Below, in pieces: positions 1 to 7,484 of a stretch of DNA of 64,000 nt. The position numbers were made by a program, and so were the translations under genes. The stretch is from positions 20,105-84,104 of the forward strand of contig JAGVXH010000005.1 of assembly GCA_018303845.1 (NCBI GenBank). The letters are read 5' to 3'. The notes under the pieces are model-generated. The model was not told where the DNA came from. It did no database searches and saw nothing but the letters and a program-made list of their open reading frames with translations. Position 1 is the first letter of the stretch; each line of letters starts with the position of its first letter. The stretch comes from Candidatus Pacearchaeota archaeon. Its GTDB lineage: Archaea; Nanobdellota; Nanobdellia; Pacearchaeales; GW2011-AR1.

Positions 1-151
1 CACTAAACAAATCAGCCTCCTTATTCAAAAACTCTTTCTTATCATTAAAATAATTACTAACTTCAAGCAAAAAACCCTTCGGCAAAATCTGCAAATTCTC
101 ACTATACTTTTCCTTCCTCATCGCCTCATAAATATCACTAAAGCTCAACAT
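1..151 (-). CDS. Partial GINS-like DNA replication protein (N-terminus)
   Basis: The reverse strand reads in from an ATG at 151 and runs off the window edge after 50 codons. The visible peptide contains the pattern IYEAMRKEKYSENLQILP, which resembles the alpha-helical A domain at the start of archaeal GINS subunits. GINS links the MCM helicase to other replisome proteins. A TATA-like TTTTAAAG sits about 26 bases upstream, divergent from ftsY. It was too short for the ORF track. A RecJ/GAN-like nuclease, a usual GINS partner, lies at 7.5 kb. Only the first third of the protein is visible, so the family call is moderate. Confidence 0.5.
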   Translation of the reverse strand, partial: MLSFSDIYEAMRKEKYSENLQILPKGFLLEVSNYFNDKKEFLNKEADLFS

Positions 152-236
152 ATACCCAAAAATCACACTTACTTTAAAACAATTGTTATACTCTAACTTA
201 CCAAACAAATTTAAACAAAATTCTCCTCAACAAATC

Positions 237-1424
237 ATGTTCGGCAAACTAAAAGAAAAACTAAAATCCTGGATAACAAAAAATGAAGAAACTCCAGAAA
301 AAGAAATCTTAGAAGAAACTCCAAAAGAAAAAAGCCTAATAAAAAAAGAAAAGCCTAATAAAAAAACTAAAACTAGAAAGGGGGAAGTCAAGGGGAAGTC
401 AAGGGGAAAAACTAAAACTAAAATCCAGCCAATTGAAGAAGAACCAAAAGAAAAAAAATCATTCTTCTCAATCTTCAAAAAAGAGAAATCTGAAGAAAAA
501 CAACAAGTAAGCAAAACAAAATCCCTACAAGAAACAAACAAGGAAAACGAACTCCCCATAAACAAACCCGAAGAAAAGAAAAAATTAGGTCTATTCCAAA
601 AAGCCCTAACTGAAGAAAAATTCGAAGAACTTTTTTCTGAACTCCAAATCATCCTCCTTCAACATAACGTAGCATATGAAGCAGTCGAAGCAATAGAAAC
701 TCATCTAAAAAAATCCCTAATCGGAGAGTCAACAAAAGAAGTAAATATAATCAAAGAACTAAAAACAGCAATAGAAAATCTCTTAATTAATCCTCCAAAT
801 TTCCTAGAAGAAATAAAAAATTCAAAATCAAAACCTTTCGTAATCCTTTTTGCAGGAATCAACGGCTCAGGGAAAACAACAACCATAGCAAAAGTCGCAC
901 ACTACCTACAAAAAAACAAGATGTCTGTATGTCTAATCGCCGCAGACACTTTCCGAGCAGCTGCAATCCAACAACTTGAAGAACATGGGAAAAACCTAAA
1001 AATCCCTGTCATAAAAAAAGACTATGGAAGCGACCCAGCCGCAGTCGGATTTGACGGAGTAAAATACGCACAAAAAAACAAAATCGACGTAGTCCTAATC
1101 GACACAGCAGGAAGAATGCAAAACAAAGATTCGCTAATGAAGGAAATCGAAAAAATATCCAGAGTAACAAAGCCTGACATGAAAATCTTTCTAGGCGAGT
1201 CCACTACTGGAAACGACGCAACCCTTCAGGCAAAGGCATTCAACGACTCAATCGGGCTAACCGGAATAATTCTTTCAAAAGCAGATGTAGACGAATCCGG
1301 AGGAACTGCCATTTCAGTTGCCCACGTATCAAAAGTCCCAATACTATTCCTGGGGACCGGACAAAAATACGAAGACCTAGAAATCTTCGACAAAGAAAAA
1401 CTTATTGAAAAATTAGGACTCTAA
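237..1424 (+). CDS. ftsY: Signal recognition particle receptor FtsY
   Basis: FtsY is the GTPase that docks SRP-ribosome complexes at the membrane for co-translational insertion. The 395-residue protein has a long Lys/Glu-rich charged N-terminal A domain (about residues 1-120), then the NG domain with P-loop GINGSGKTTTIAKVA, DTFRAAAIQQLEEH, DTAGRMQ and SKADVDESGGTAIS. The track start at 183 is a TTG. I prefer the ATG at 237 (MFGKLKEKL) because a TTTAAA box lies about 25 bases upstream and the new N-terminus is typical. A short 11-bp GGGGAAGTCAA repeat in the A domain is tolerated in frame. srp54 lies 1.2 kb downstream. Its last codons are duplicated downstream. Confidence 0.95.
   Translation: MFGKLKEKLKSWITKNEETPEKEILEETPKEKSLIKKEKPNKKTKTRKGEVKGKSRGKTKTKIQPIEEEPKEKKSFFSIFKKEKSEEKQQVSKTKSLQETNKENELPINKPEEKKKLGLFQKALTEEKFEELFSELQIILLQHNVAYEAVEAIETHLKKSLIGESTKEVNIIKELKTAIENLLINPPNFLEEIKNSKSKPFVILFAGINGSGKTTTIAKVAHYLQKNKMSVCLIAADTFRAAAIQQLEEHGKNLKIPVIKKDYGSDPAAVGFDGVKYAQKNKIDVVLIDTAGRMQNKDSLMKEIEKISRVTKPDMKIFLGESTTGNDATLQAKAFNDSIGLTGIILSKADVDESGGTAISVAHVSKVPILFLGTGQKYEDLEIFDKEKLIEKLGL
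387..412 (+). repeat. Short in-frame tandem repeat in the ftsY A domain
   Basis: About two and a half copies of an 11-bp unit, GGGGAAGTCAA, lie inside the charged, low-complexity region of FtsY. The unit is not a multiple of three, but the downstream NG frame is intact. This is one of several small tandem repeats that sit inside genes in this window. Confidence 0.6.
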
Positions 1425-1846
1425 CCCACAAAAAATCCAATGTGATAAAACTCTAAAGTAGTAGCAAATAGCAAAATATTTAAAGACAAATAAACAGCAT
1501 TCACAATGGAAAAACTAGAAATAAAAACAGAAATCGAATGGAAAGGAACTTCTTTATGCGAAGCCGTATTAAGCTCCATCGGAACACTAAATAGATATCA
1601 TAACAGAAACAAAACTTCAAAATGTAAAATTTCAGGATGTTCTGGACCAAAAATATATATTGCAAAATCATCAGACATATACGCCTTTCTTGAAAATCAT
1701 CCGAATAAAAACAAAATTGAAATTGAAAAATGCCTAGACACTTTAGAGAAAGATAATTATATCGAAAGACATTGGACAGGCGGATATCTACTTAATTAAT
1801 TTTCTATAAACCAACCTTTCAAAGAAAAACTTATTGAAAAATTAGG
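1391..1846 (+). repeat. 27-bp direct repeat duplicating the 3' end of ftsY
   Basis: The 27 bases at 1391-1417, coding the last residues of FtsY (KEKLIEKLGL then stop), recur exactly at 1820-1846, again followed by a Leu codon and a stop. The two copies bracket about 400 bp holding one small ORF. The arrangement resembles the duplicated 3' gene end left when an element integrates into a gene terminus. It could also be a remnant of a former ftsY tail. Confidence 0.75.
1506..1799 (+). CDS. Hypothetical 97-aa protein, possible winged-helix C-terminus
   Basis: No family was recognised. The 97-residue protein starts MEKLEIKTEIEW, has cysteines in SKCKISGCSG (residues about 38-47), and ends with a segment (IYAFLENHPNKNKIEIEKCLDTLEKDNYIER) that looks like a winged-helix turn followed by a wing. 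A TATA-like ATATTTAAAG about 27 bases upstream supports leaderless expression from the ATG at 1506. The gene lies exactly between the two copies of the duplicated ftsY 3' end, so it may be cargo of a small inserted element. A DNA-binding role is only a guess. Confidence 0.5.
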   Translation: MEKLEIKTEIEWKGTSLCEAVLSSIGTLNRYHNRNKTSKCKISGCSGPKIYIAKSSDIYAFLENHPNKNKIEIEKCLDTLEKDNYIERHWTGGYLLN

Positions 1847-1857
1847 GCTATAGTCAA

Positions 1858-2349
1858 CTATCTTCTTGATTTTCTCTTTTCTATAGTCTTCCTATTTATC
1901 TCAGGAATATCCTCAATCCCAACGCAAACATTCCTTAACCCCAGGGCCCTTCCATTTTCATGAGAAGCAATGCAAAGCCCTCCTTCATACTTCGGCCCTC
2001 CGAAACCACTCTTCACCTGCTCAGCCCACTTCTTCACAGCAAACTCACTCTCCATCCCAAAACGTTTACTCATAGCCAAACAAAACTTTTCTAAATTACC
2101 AGGCAAATCAAACTTTCCAGGATGAATATCTAAACTATCTACACCATCAAGACTTTTAAGATAATTACTAACCCTTTCCACATCATCCGAAGAAACCGCA
2201 AAATACCAATTACCGTCATCTCCAACCATTCCAAAACCAACACCAACACCATCGACCAAAGGTTGGCACAGTTTCATTCCCTTAATATCCTCATACCGAG
2301 AATCCTTCCTCAAATCCTCATCCGCAACCGAAATCCAATATCTATCCAT
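1858..2349 (-). CDS. Hypothetical protein, 163 aa
   Basis: I do not recognise the family. The protein is soluble, with no signal peptide or membrane segment. It contains GVGVGFGMVGDDGNWYFAVS near residue 50 and GLCIASHENGRALG near residue 125, and it ends basic (KTIEKRKSRR). The ORF track begins at 2394, but a clear TTCTTATAAAGA box centred near 2375 places a leaderless start at the ATG at 2349 (MDRYWISVADEDL). It is convergent with the ftsY-side genes and divergent from srp54. Confidence 0.55.
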   Translation of the reverse strand: MDRYWISVADEDLRKDSRYEDIKGMKLCQPLVDGVGVGFGMVGDDGNWYFAVSSDDVERVSNYLKSLDGVDSLDIHPGKFDLPGNLEKFCLAMSKRFGMESEFAVKKWAEQVKSGFGGPKYEGGLCIASHENGRALGLRNVCVGIEDIPEINRKTIEKRKSRR

Positions 2350-2442
2350 AATCAAAAACACCAATTTATCTTTATAAGAATTTGTATGTTCCACTCCTCA
2401 ACAAACTCAATAAGCCAGGTAGCAACCGTTACCATTAAGTCA

Positions 2443-2470
2443 AATCCATGAAAATCCATGTTCGTTCGCG
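2443..2470. repeat. ATCCATG-type short repeat array
   Basis: Two AAATCCATG units followed by TTCG/TTCGCG units, in the 270-bp gap upstream of srp54. It belongs to the dispersed AATCYGYG repeat family seen at 25.0-25.4, 52, 53.4 and 60.6 kb. Confidence 0.5.
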
Positions 2471-2623
2471 TGCCAATTTTCAACAACCATTACCAATACT
2501 CAGTATTTCCCCAAATCTCCACAAGAAATATAATACGAAAGCATTGTAATTTTTTGCGAAATAGACTAAAGGTTAAAAGCTAAAATCGACACCCATAAAA
2601 ACCTCTCAAACCTCCAATTTTAC

Positions 2624-4018
2624 ATGATACTAGAAAAACTAGGCAGCAGTCTAAAATCAGGAATAAAAAAAATCTCTAACGCAATCTTCCTAGACAAAAA
2701 ACTAATAGACCAAATCATCAAAGACATCCAAAAATCCTTAATCGAAGCCGATGTCAATATAACCCTAGTATTTTCCCTAACACAAAAAATAAAAAAAATA
2801 GCCTACGACGAAACAATTCCCTCAATAGACAAAAAAGAACAATTAGTAAAATTAATCCACGATGAAATTCTCCTAATCCTAGGCGGAGAATCTCACGAAC
2901 TCAAACTTCCAAAACAAGCAAGCATAATGTTCCTCGGGCTTTACGGAGCAGGGAAAACAACAACAATAGCAAAACTAGGATTCTACTACGCGAAAAGAGG
3001 AAGAAAAGTTGCATTACTAGGATTAGATACACAACGTCCAGCGGCAATGGAACAACTTAAACAACTAGCAGAAAAAACAAAACTAACCTATTTCATAGAG
3101 ACCCCCGAAGACAAAGAAAAAAACAAAAAAATGTCTTCAACAAAAAGGTCCCTTGATCTAATCAAAAAATACGAATCTGATCTAAAAAAATATGACCTAA
3201 TCCTAATAGACACAGCCGGACGAGACGGCCTAAACGAAGACCTAGTCAAAGAAATAGAACTACTAAATAAAACTCTAAAGCCCACCTACCGAATCCTAGT
3301 CATGCCAGCCGACGTAGGACAAACAGCCAAAGTTCAGGCCACAGAATTCAAAAAAGCCCTCTCAATCGACGGCGTAATAATAACAAGAATGGACGGCACC
3401 TCTAAAGCTGGTGGGAGCTTAACTGCCTGCGCAGAAACTTCTGCCCCAGTATACTTCATTGGTGTCGGAGAACAAATCCACGAAATAGAAACCTTCAATC
3501 CAGAGTCTTTCATCCAACGACTCCTAGGGATGGGTGACCTCCAAGCACTTCTAGAACACGTAAAATCAGCGACAGATTCGGGACAACAACAAAGAATCGA
3601 AGACCGACTTGCAGAAGGAAAATTCACACTCCTAGATTTATATTCCCAACTAGAACAAATGAACAAAATGGGCTCAATGGATAAACTTCTCGGAATGATT
3701 CCAGGAATGTCTGCCGCAAAAATACCAAAAGAAGCACTTCAAAAACAAGAAGCCAAAATGAAAAATTGGAAATCCGCAATATCCTCAATGACTGAAACAG
3801 AAATTGAAAACCCAGAAATCCTAGAAAAACAAACCTCAAGAATCGCAAGAATCGCAAAAGGCTCAGGAACAACAACCACAGAAATAAGAGAACTCTTGAA
3901 ACAATACAAGATGTTAAAAGAAATGATGGGAATGCAATCGGGAATGCAAGACGGAAACATTGATCCAAAAATGATGCAGAAGATGGCAAAGAAGTTTAGA
4001 GGGAAGATTAAGCTGTAA
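2624..4018 (+). CDS. srp54: Signal recognition particle 54 kDa protein (Ffh/SRP54)
   Basis: This GTPase binds signal sequences on nascent chains and delivers ribosomes to FtsY. The 464-residue protein has the N domain (residues 1-85), a G domain with GLYGAGKTTTIAKLG (about 108), DTQRPAAMEQL, DTAGRDGLNEDL and MDGTSKAGGSL, then a methionine-rich M domain (about 295-464) ending MMGMQSGMQDGNIDPKMMQK. Length and motif order are normal for archaea. A CCCATAAAAACC box about 26 bases upstream supports the start at 2624. Its stop overlaps the next ATG by one base. Confidence 0.96.
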   Translation: MILEKLGSSLKSGIKKISNAIFLDKKLIDQIIKDIQKSLIEADVNITLVFSLTQKIKKIAYDETIPSIDKKEQLVKLIHDEILLILGGESHELKLPKQASIMFLGLYGAGKTTTIAKLGFYYAKRGRKVALLGLDTQRPAAMEQLKQLAEKTKLTYFIETPEDKEKNKKMSSTKRSLDLIKKYESDLKKYDLILIDTAGRDGLNEDLVKEIELLNKTLKPTYRILVMPADVGQTAKVQATEFKKALSIDGVIITRMDGTSKAGGSLTACAETSAPVYFIGVGEQIHEIETFNPESFIQRLLGMGDLQALLEHVKSATDSGQQQRIEDRLAEGKFTLLDLYSQLEQMNKMGSMDKLLGMIPGMSAAKIPKEALQKQEAKMKNWKSAISSMTETEIENPEILEKQTSRIARIAKGSGTTTTEIRELLKQYKMLKEMMGMQSGMQDGNIDPKMMQKMAKKFRGKIKL

Positions 4019-4476
4019 TGATAAATTATGAAATACTTTTGTCAACAGCAATTGGTGTAATAATTGGGACAATAGTAAGTGTAGCTCTAAACTATAAAGT
4101 ACAAATGAAATTAACAAAAAATAATTTTATTTTCATAGAAAAGATAAAACAATATGAAAAAATATCCGATAAGATAAATCAAATACATGAATGGTATTTC
4201 TTAGGTATTAAAATGAGCGAAGAAGGAAACTCTGAAGAATTACCAAGAAGAATAGAGTCTAATGCGAAAGCATTGGATTATTTCCTGATGTTCTCACCAC
4301 CAAACTTTAATTATATATCTAACATAATAAAAAAACAAATGGAGGAATATAATAATTTTCTTAAAGTAATAGCAGAACAAAAAAATTATAGTGAAAAAAA
4401 TATTTTGAAAATTTCAAAAGAAATCAATATTTTTACAAACAAAATAAGGGAACAAATTAAGAAAGAACTAAAATAA
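4018..4476 (+). CDS. Hypothetical membrane-anchored coiled-coil protein
   Basis: The 152-residue protein has one N-terminal transmembrane helix (residues about 7-28, STAIGVIIGTIVSVALNY) and then a long charged helical region. I do not recognise the family. The ATG overlaps the srp54 stop (TAATG), implying translational coupling. Its codon use differs from its neighbours: the coding strand has more G and T and lacks the A/C-rich third positions common on this strand. This suggests more recent arrival than srp54. Confidence 0.55.
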   Translation: MINYEILLSTAIGVIIGTIVSVALNYKVQMKLTKNNFIFIEKIKQYEKISDKINQIHEWYFLGIKMSEEGNSEELPRRIESNAKALDYFLMFSPPNFNYISNIIKKQMEEYNNFLKVIAEQKNYSEKNILKISKEINIFTNKIREQIKKELK

Positions 4477-4478
4477 CT

Positions 4479-4859
4479 ATGACACCAAAACTCTTCAAAA
4501 AATGGAAAACTAAAGTCTGGAAATCCTTCCTAAAAAAATTCCCCCTAAGCCTAATCAACATAATCCTGATCCTAGCAATCACCTACATCGCAATCGGCTA
4601 CGTAGCAGGATTCGGAATTCTCGCCTTCATGGGCTACCTCTTCTACAGTACAATCAACCTGAACAAACTAATCGAACACCCATGGAAATCCGCAGTCTGG
4701 GCTCTAGTCTACATAGCAGGTGCAATAATTTTCGATATCTTCTTAAGCAAAGCCATCCCAATGTTTTCAAAAGGAGATGGAGCATCCCTATTTTCCGCAA
4801 CAGTCCTATGCACAATACTACTATACCTTTGGCTAAAAAGCAGGAAATACAAAAAATGA
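4479..4859 (+). CDS. Small multi-pass membrane protein
   Basis: The 126-residue hydrophobic protein has about four predicted membrane segments: residues 22-45, 47-60, 70-88 and 102-118. The N-terminus is basic (MTPKLFKKWKTKVWKSFLKK) and the C-terminus ends LKSRKYKK, suggesting cytoplasmic termini. No family was recognised. Its stop overlaps the Bud32 start as ATGA, so it is probably co-transcribed with bud32. Confidence 0.55.
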   Translation: MTPKLFKKWKTKVWKSFLKKFPLSLINIILILAITYIAIGYVAGFGILAFMGYLFYSTINLNKLIEHPWKSAVWALVYIAGAIIFDIFLSKAIPMFSKGDGASLFSATVLCTILLYLWLKSRKYKK

Positions 4860-5590
4860 AACTCCTATCCCAAGGCGCCGAAGCCAAAATCTACCTAGCG
4901 AAAAATCTGCGAAAATCTGCGAAATCTGCGGCTAACTCACCAGCTCAATTCATAATAAAAACAAGAATCCCAAAATCCTACCGACATCCTCAACTCGACA
5001 ACCAAATCAGAACAAGGCGCACAAAGTCAGAATCCAAAATCCTAACCAAAGCAATCCAAGCCAAAATAAACGTTCCAAGAATTTTAAACCAAACGACCAA
5101 ACGACCAAACGACCAAACGACCGATAAATTCCAGATTCATATGGAATTTGTTCCAGGCGACAAACTATCCCAAACCCTAAACGACTATCCAGAACAAAAA
5201 CAAATCACAGCAATGAAAAAACTAGGCCGTCAAGTTGCAAAACTCCACGCGAACAATATCATTCATTCCGACCTAACAACCTCCAACATCATCTTGTCCT
5301 CATCTCACAGGCGAAAGCCGATCTCACAGGCGAAAGCCGATCTCACAGGCGAAAGCCGATCTCACAGCGAAGCGATCTACTTAATCGACTTCGGATTAAG
5401 TTACATCTCAATAAAAATCGAAGACAAAGCAGTCGACCTCCACCTCCTGAAACAAGCACTCCAAGCCAAACACTTCCAAAACTGGAAAAAATTCTTCCAA
5501 GCATTTTGCCAAGGATACAAATGGCAAGACTCCAAAGCAATCCTAGAAAGACTAGAAATAGTAGAAAAACGAGGCCGATACAAACATTAA
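4856..5590 (+). CDS. bud32: KEOPS complex kinase Bud32 with internal repeat insertions
   Basis: Bud32 is the small RIO-like atypical kinase/ATPase of the KEOPS complex, which makes the t6A modification of tRNA. The 244-residue protein starts MKLLSQGAEAKIYLAK. It keeps IIKTRIPKSYRHPQLD (the Lys and the YRHP signature), the catalytic loop HSDLTTSNIIL, the metal-binding IDFGLSY and the C-terminal tail VEKRGRYK. The true start is the ATG at 4856, not 4682. Three unrelated tandem repeats interrupt the gene: after the glycine-rich start, before the hinge, and between HSDLTTSN and DFG. All keep the frame. Whether the kinase tolerates the insert between catalytic loop and DFG is uncertain, but the flanking motifs are intact. 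Confidence 0.9.
   Translation: MKLLSQGAEAKIYLAKNLRKSAKSAANSPAQFIIKTRIPKSYRHPQLDNQIRTRRTKSESKILTKAIQAKINVPRILNQTTKRPNDQTTDKFQIHMEFVPGDKLSQTLNDYPEQKQITAMKKLGRQVAKLHANNIIHSDLTTSNIILSSSHRRKPISQAKADLTGESRSHSEAIYLIDFGLSYISIKIEDKAVDLHLLKQALQAKHFQNWKKFFQAFCQGYKWQDSKAILERLEIVEKRGRYKH
4901..4930 (+). repeat. AATCTGCG array inside bud32
   Basis: Three AAATCTGCG units in a row encode the low-complexity stretch NLRKSAKSAAN near the Bud32 N-terminus. The same unit occurs in intergenic arrays, for example at 53381-53420. Confidence 0.75.
5091..5124 (+). repeat. 8-bp CGACCAAA tandem repeat inside bud32
   Basis: Four consecutive units of an 8-bp motif (ACGACCAA) encode QTTKRPNDQTTDK in the kinase. The unit is not a multiple of three, so copies are read in different frames. 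Confidence 0.75.
5302..5374 (+). repeat. 19-bp tandem repeat inside bud32, between catalytic loop and DFG
   Basis: Three exact 19-bp copies of ATCTCACAGGCGAAAGCCG are followed by a shortened fourth. Each unit contains the mini-hairpin GGC-GAAA-GCC. Three copies equal 57 bases, so the frame is preserved even though one unit would shift it. Confidence 0.85.
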
Positions 5591-5650
5591 CCAAGAATCA
5601 TTTCTACTTCTCATAAAAAACTCTATCATTACAATGCACCCGATTAAGAT

Positions 5651-5690
5651 CCATGTGAAACATGCGCCGAAGGTGCATAGTTTTACATGG
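5651..5690 (+). repeat. GAA-loop hairpin element, copy 1
   Basis: CCATGT pairs with ACATGG as the outer stem, followed by a conserved G/T pair, an AAAC/GTTT stem, ATGC/GCAT, GCC/GGT and a GAA loop. It lies between the convergent bud32 and the DUF422-like gene. The tail is AACCC. Confidence 0.8.
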
Positions 5691-5700
5691 AACCCAAAGC

Positions 5701-5734
5701 CGCTAAAGACTAACAGCTAAAGGCTAACAGCTAA
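5701..5734. repeat. CTAA-type short tandem repeat
   Basis: Repeated GCTAAAGACTAACAGCTAA-like units sit just after hairpin copy 1. Similar runs occur at 6999-7029 (GGCTAAT) and 25187-25223 (GTCTAAT). Confidence 0.5.
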
Positions 5735-5736
5735 TT

Positions 5737-6561
5737 TCAAATCTTCTTCTTCAAAATACCCTTAAACCTCAAAAAGAAATAAACCTCAACAACCAAAACC
5801 CCAATCAAAACCAAATCATAAACCAAATCCAAATAATGCCTGTAAACAAAAAAATAATACAAAGCATAAAGATAAAAAAATCCTCTCATATAAACAACCC
5901 AATTAGCATAAAAATAATTCACCCTAAAATCCTTCTTGTTCTTCTTTAAAATTTTATTATAATGATAGGAATAAACAAAGCAAATTAAAAAAATTAAAAA
6001 AACAATTCCAAGTGTAAAAACAAAAAAAACAGCAACTCCAATAAAAACAACATATCCCAAAAACATAGAAAGCCACTTCCTATCCAAATATTCATAACAA
6101 AGAATAAACCCGAAAACAACCCCAATCCATCCAGCAAAATTACTAGGCGGAATAAAGGAAAAAATATTACCACCGCCAACAGCAGCACTCCAGGTCCAAT
6201 ATCCAAGATTAACACTAACCCCTTCAATTACAAAGTCAACAATAGTCACGAAAAGCGGAATAAAAAATACCCTAGAAATCTTAGACATCTTAAGTTTCAA
6301 AGAAAGTAAATAAGCCCCAAAAATCAAAATCGCCCAATCAAGAAAAATAAAAAGCGGAGTTCTAAAAATATAAATCAAAAACTCATTCGAATAAAAATAA
6401 CCACTAGTCACATCAGCAAATAATAGCACATTAAGATTCTCAAAAAGTATTGCAAAAACTGTAACATAAACCAAAAAATCCAACTTCTTAATTTTATAAG
6501 CAATATAAAAAACTATAAAATAAAGTAATATCCCAACAACCTCAACAGCCAAAATATCCAT
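5737..6561 (-). CDS. Multi-pass membrane protein resembling the CruF/DUF422 carotenoid-hydratase family
   Basis: The 274-residue protein has about eight transmembrane helices. A central pattern, RTPLFIFLDWAILIFGAY, is followed by VTIVDFVIEGVSVNLGYWTW and PPSNFAGWI. It resembles the membrane-embedded Asp-rich motifs and the GxWxW...NFxGW signature of the DUF422/CruF family, which hydrates carotenoid ends in halophiles and bacteria. No other carotenoid gene is in the window, so the substrate is unknown. The ORF-track TTG start at 6585 is replaced by the ATG at 6561, 28 bases after a TTTTAAATAATC box. Confidence 0.5.
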   Translation of the reverse strand: MDILAVEVVGILLYFIVFYIAYKIKKLDFLVYVTVFAILFENLNVLLFADVTSGYFYSNEFLIYIFRTPLFIFLDWAILIFGAYLLSLKLKMSKISRVFFIPLFVTIVDFVIEGVSVNLGYWTWSAAVGGGNIFSFIPPSNFAGWIGVVFGFILCYEYLDRKWLSMFLGYVVFIGVAVFFVFTLGIVFLIFLICFVYSYHYNKILKKNKKDFRVNYFYANWVVYMRGFFYLYALYYFFVYRHYLDLVYDLVLIGVLVVEVYFFLRFKGILKKKI

Positions 6562-6650
6562 TCTCACAAAAAATAAAACAATCAAGATTATTTAAAATCT
6601 CCCCACATGACCCCTTTTTGTTGCACAACTCATTAAAAATCAGTTTTCGG

Positions 6651-6737
6651 GAAACGACGCTTTCTCGAAAACCGGATATTTGAAAATCATATATTTTCAA
6701 TTTCTGGTGAAATCTGACAGGATTTCGCCAAAGCTCC
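6651..6737. repeat. B-type hairpin element, copy 1
   Basis: This stretch holds TTTGAAAAT/ATTTTCAA and GGTGAAATC/GATTTCGCC hairpins followed by CAAAGCTCCCC. It aligns closely with 58580-58662, which has the same order of segments. It lies 45 bases before tRNA-Gln and codes for nothing evident. Confidence 0.65.
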
Positions 6738-6780
6738 CCACAGAAGACTTAAAAATCCACTCAATCTCCTAAACTCAAGC

Positions 6781-6853
6781 AGTCCCGTAGTCTAGTGGTC
6801 AAGGATTCTGGGTTTTGGTCCCAGCGACCGAGGTTCGAATCCTCGCGGGGCTA
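6781..6853 (+). tRNA. tRNA-Gln (TTG anticodon)
   Basis: The 73-nt cloverleaf has acceptor AGTCCCG/CGGGGCT, D stem GTCT/GGAT, anticodon stem CTGGG/CCCAG around the loop TTTTGGT (anticodon TTG), and T stem CGAGG/CCTCG around TTCGAAT. A TTAAAAAT box about 28 bases upstream may be its promoter. No CCA is encoded and no intron is seen. Confidence 0.95.
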
Positions 6854-6963
6854 TTTTTATTCGAACCCTTGAGTTTGGAGAAAATCTTCAGATTTTTTCC
6901 AGGAAATTTTTAATTTCCGTGTCCGAGCTTGTTCCAAGCGAAGGCGAATCCTCGCGGGGCTAT
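6836..6963 (+). repeat. 19-bp direct repeat duplicating the tRNA-Gln 3' end
   Basis: CGAATCCTCGCGGGGCTAT at 6836-6854 (T arm, acceptor strand and flank of tRNA-Gln) recurs exactly at 6945-6963. The about 90 bp between them hold a hairpin and no gene. This is the layout of an att site left by tRNA-targeted integration, or of a local duplication. Confidence 0.8.
6877..6917 (+). terminator. Post-tRNA hairpin after tRNA-Gln
   Basis: GGAGAAAATC pairs with GATTTTTTCC across a TTCA loop, followed by AGGAAATT/AATTTCC. A very similar hairpin follows tRNA-Arg at 12409. The role could be termination, 3' processing or a mobile element; the sequence cannot decide. Confidence 0.45.
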
Positions 6964-6998
6964 ATTTTACAAATCCCAGTACATTTTTCGCAAAATTC

Positions 6999-7029
6999 TA
7001 ATGGCTAATGGCTAATGGCTAATGGCTAA
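6999..7029. repeat. GGCTAAT tandem repeat
   Basis: Four and a half copies of ATGGCTA lie immediately before the uS15 promoter region, related to the CTAA-type runs at 5701 and 25187. Confidence 0.75.
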
Positions 7030-7073
7030 AACCCAACCCTAAACCTTAAAAAGCCAAAATTCGAAACATTACA

Positions 7074-7436
7074 ATGGCAGAAATGGCAAAACCAACATGG
7101 GTTAAAATGAAAGAACCCGAATTAAAAAAAATCATCTTAGAACTTTCAGCAACATACGCACCATCTCAAATAGGAATTATTCTTCGAGACCAATACGGAG
7201 TCCCAACAACAAAAGTCTTCGGTAAAAAGTTAAAAGCCTATCTAAAAGAACTAGGAATCAACAGAAACGAAGACCTAGAAAACGCAGAAAAAAAAGTAGA
7301 CAAAATGAAAGAACATCTAAAAAACAATATCACAGACCGAAGCGCAAAACACAAGCTACAACACGCACAATCCCGCCTAAACATCACAAAGAAATACTTC
7401 GGGATCACGGGCAGAGACAAAAAGGCCAAAAAATAA
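7074..7436 (+). CDS. rps15: 30S ribosomal protein uS15
   Basis: uS15 binds 16S rRNA in the platform of the small subunit. The 120-residue protein matches the archaeal/eukaryotic form: PTWVKMKEPELKKIILEL, then YAPSQIGIILRDQYGVP and the basic helices QSRLNITKKYFGITG. It lacks the arginine-rich N-terminal extension and the long C-terminal tail seen in many archaea, so it is about 30 residues short, which is common in reduced DPANN ribosomes. A CTTAAAAAGC box lies 26 bases before 7074; an internal ATG at 7083 is an alternative. Confidence 0.92.
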   Translation: MAEMAKPTWVKMKEPELKKIILELSATYAPSQIGIILRDQYGVPTTKVFGKKLKAYLKELGINRNEDLENAEKKVDKMKEHLKNNITDRSAKHKLQHAQSRLNITKKYFGITGRDKKAKK

Positions 7437-7484
7437 GCCAAAGTTACCTAAATCTTTTTAAGTCAATCTAAATTCCCTACATCC

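Noticed and set aside
183-236. Upstream TTG start of ftsY in the ORF track
   Set aside because: The ATG at 237 gives a typical N-terminus and the right distance from the TATA-like box.
2263-2451. 62-aa + strand ORF near 2.3 kb
   Set aside because: Overlaps the 163-aa - strand gene in antisense, ends in the gap repeat and shows no domain.
5302-5374. Possible CRISPR array in bud32
   Set aside because: Repeats are 19 bp and directly adjacent with no spacers, inside a coding gene.
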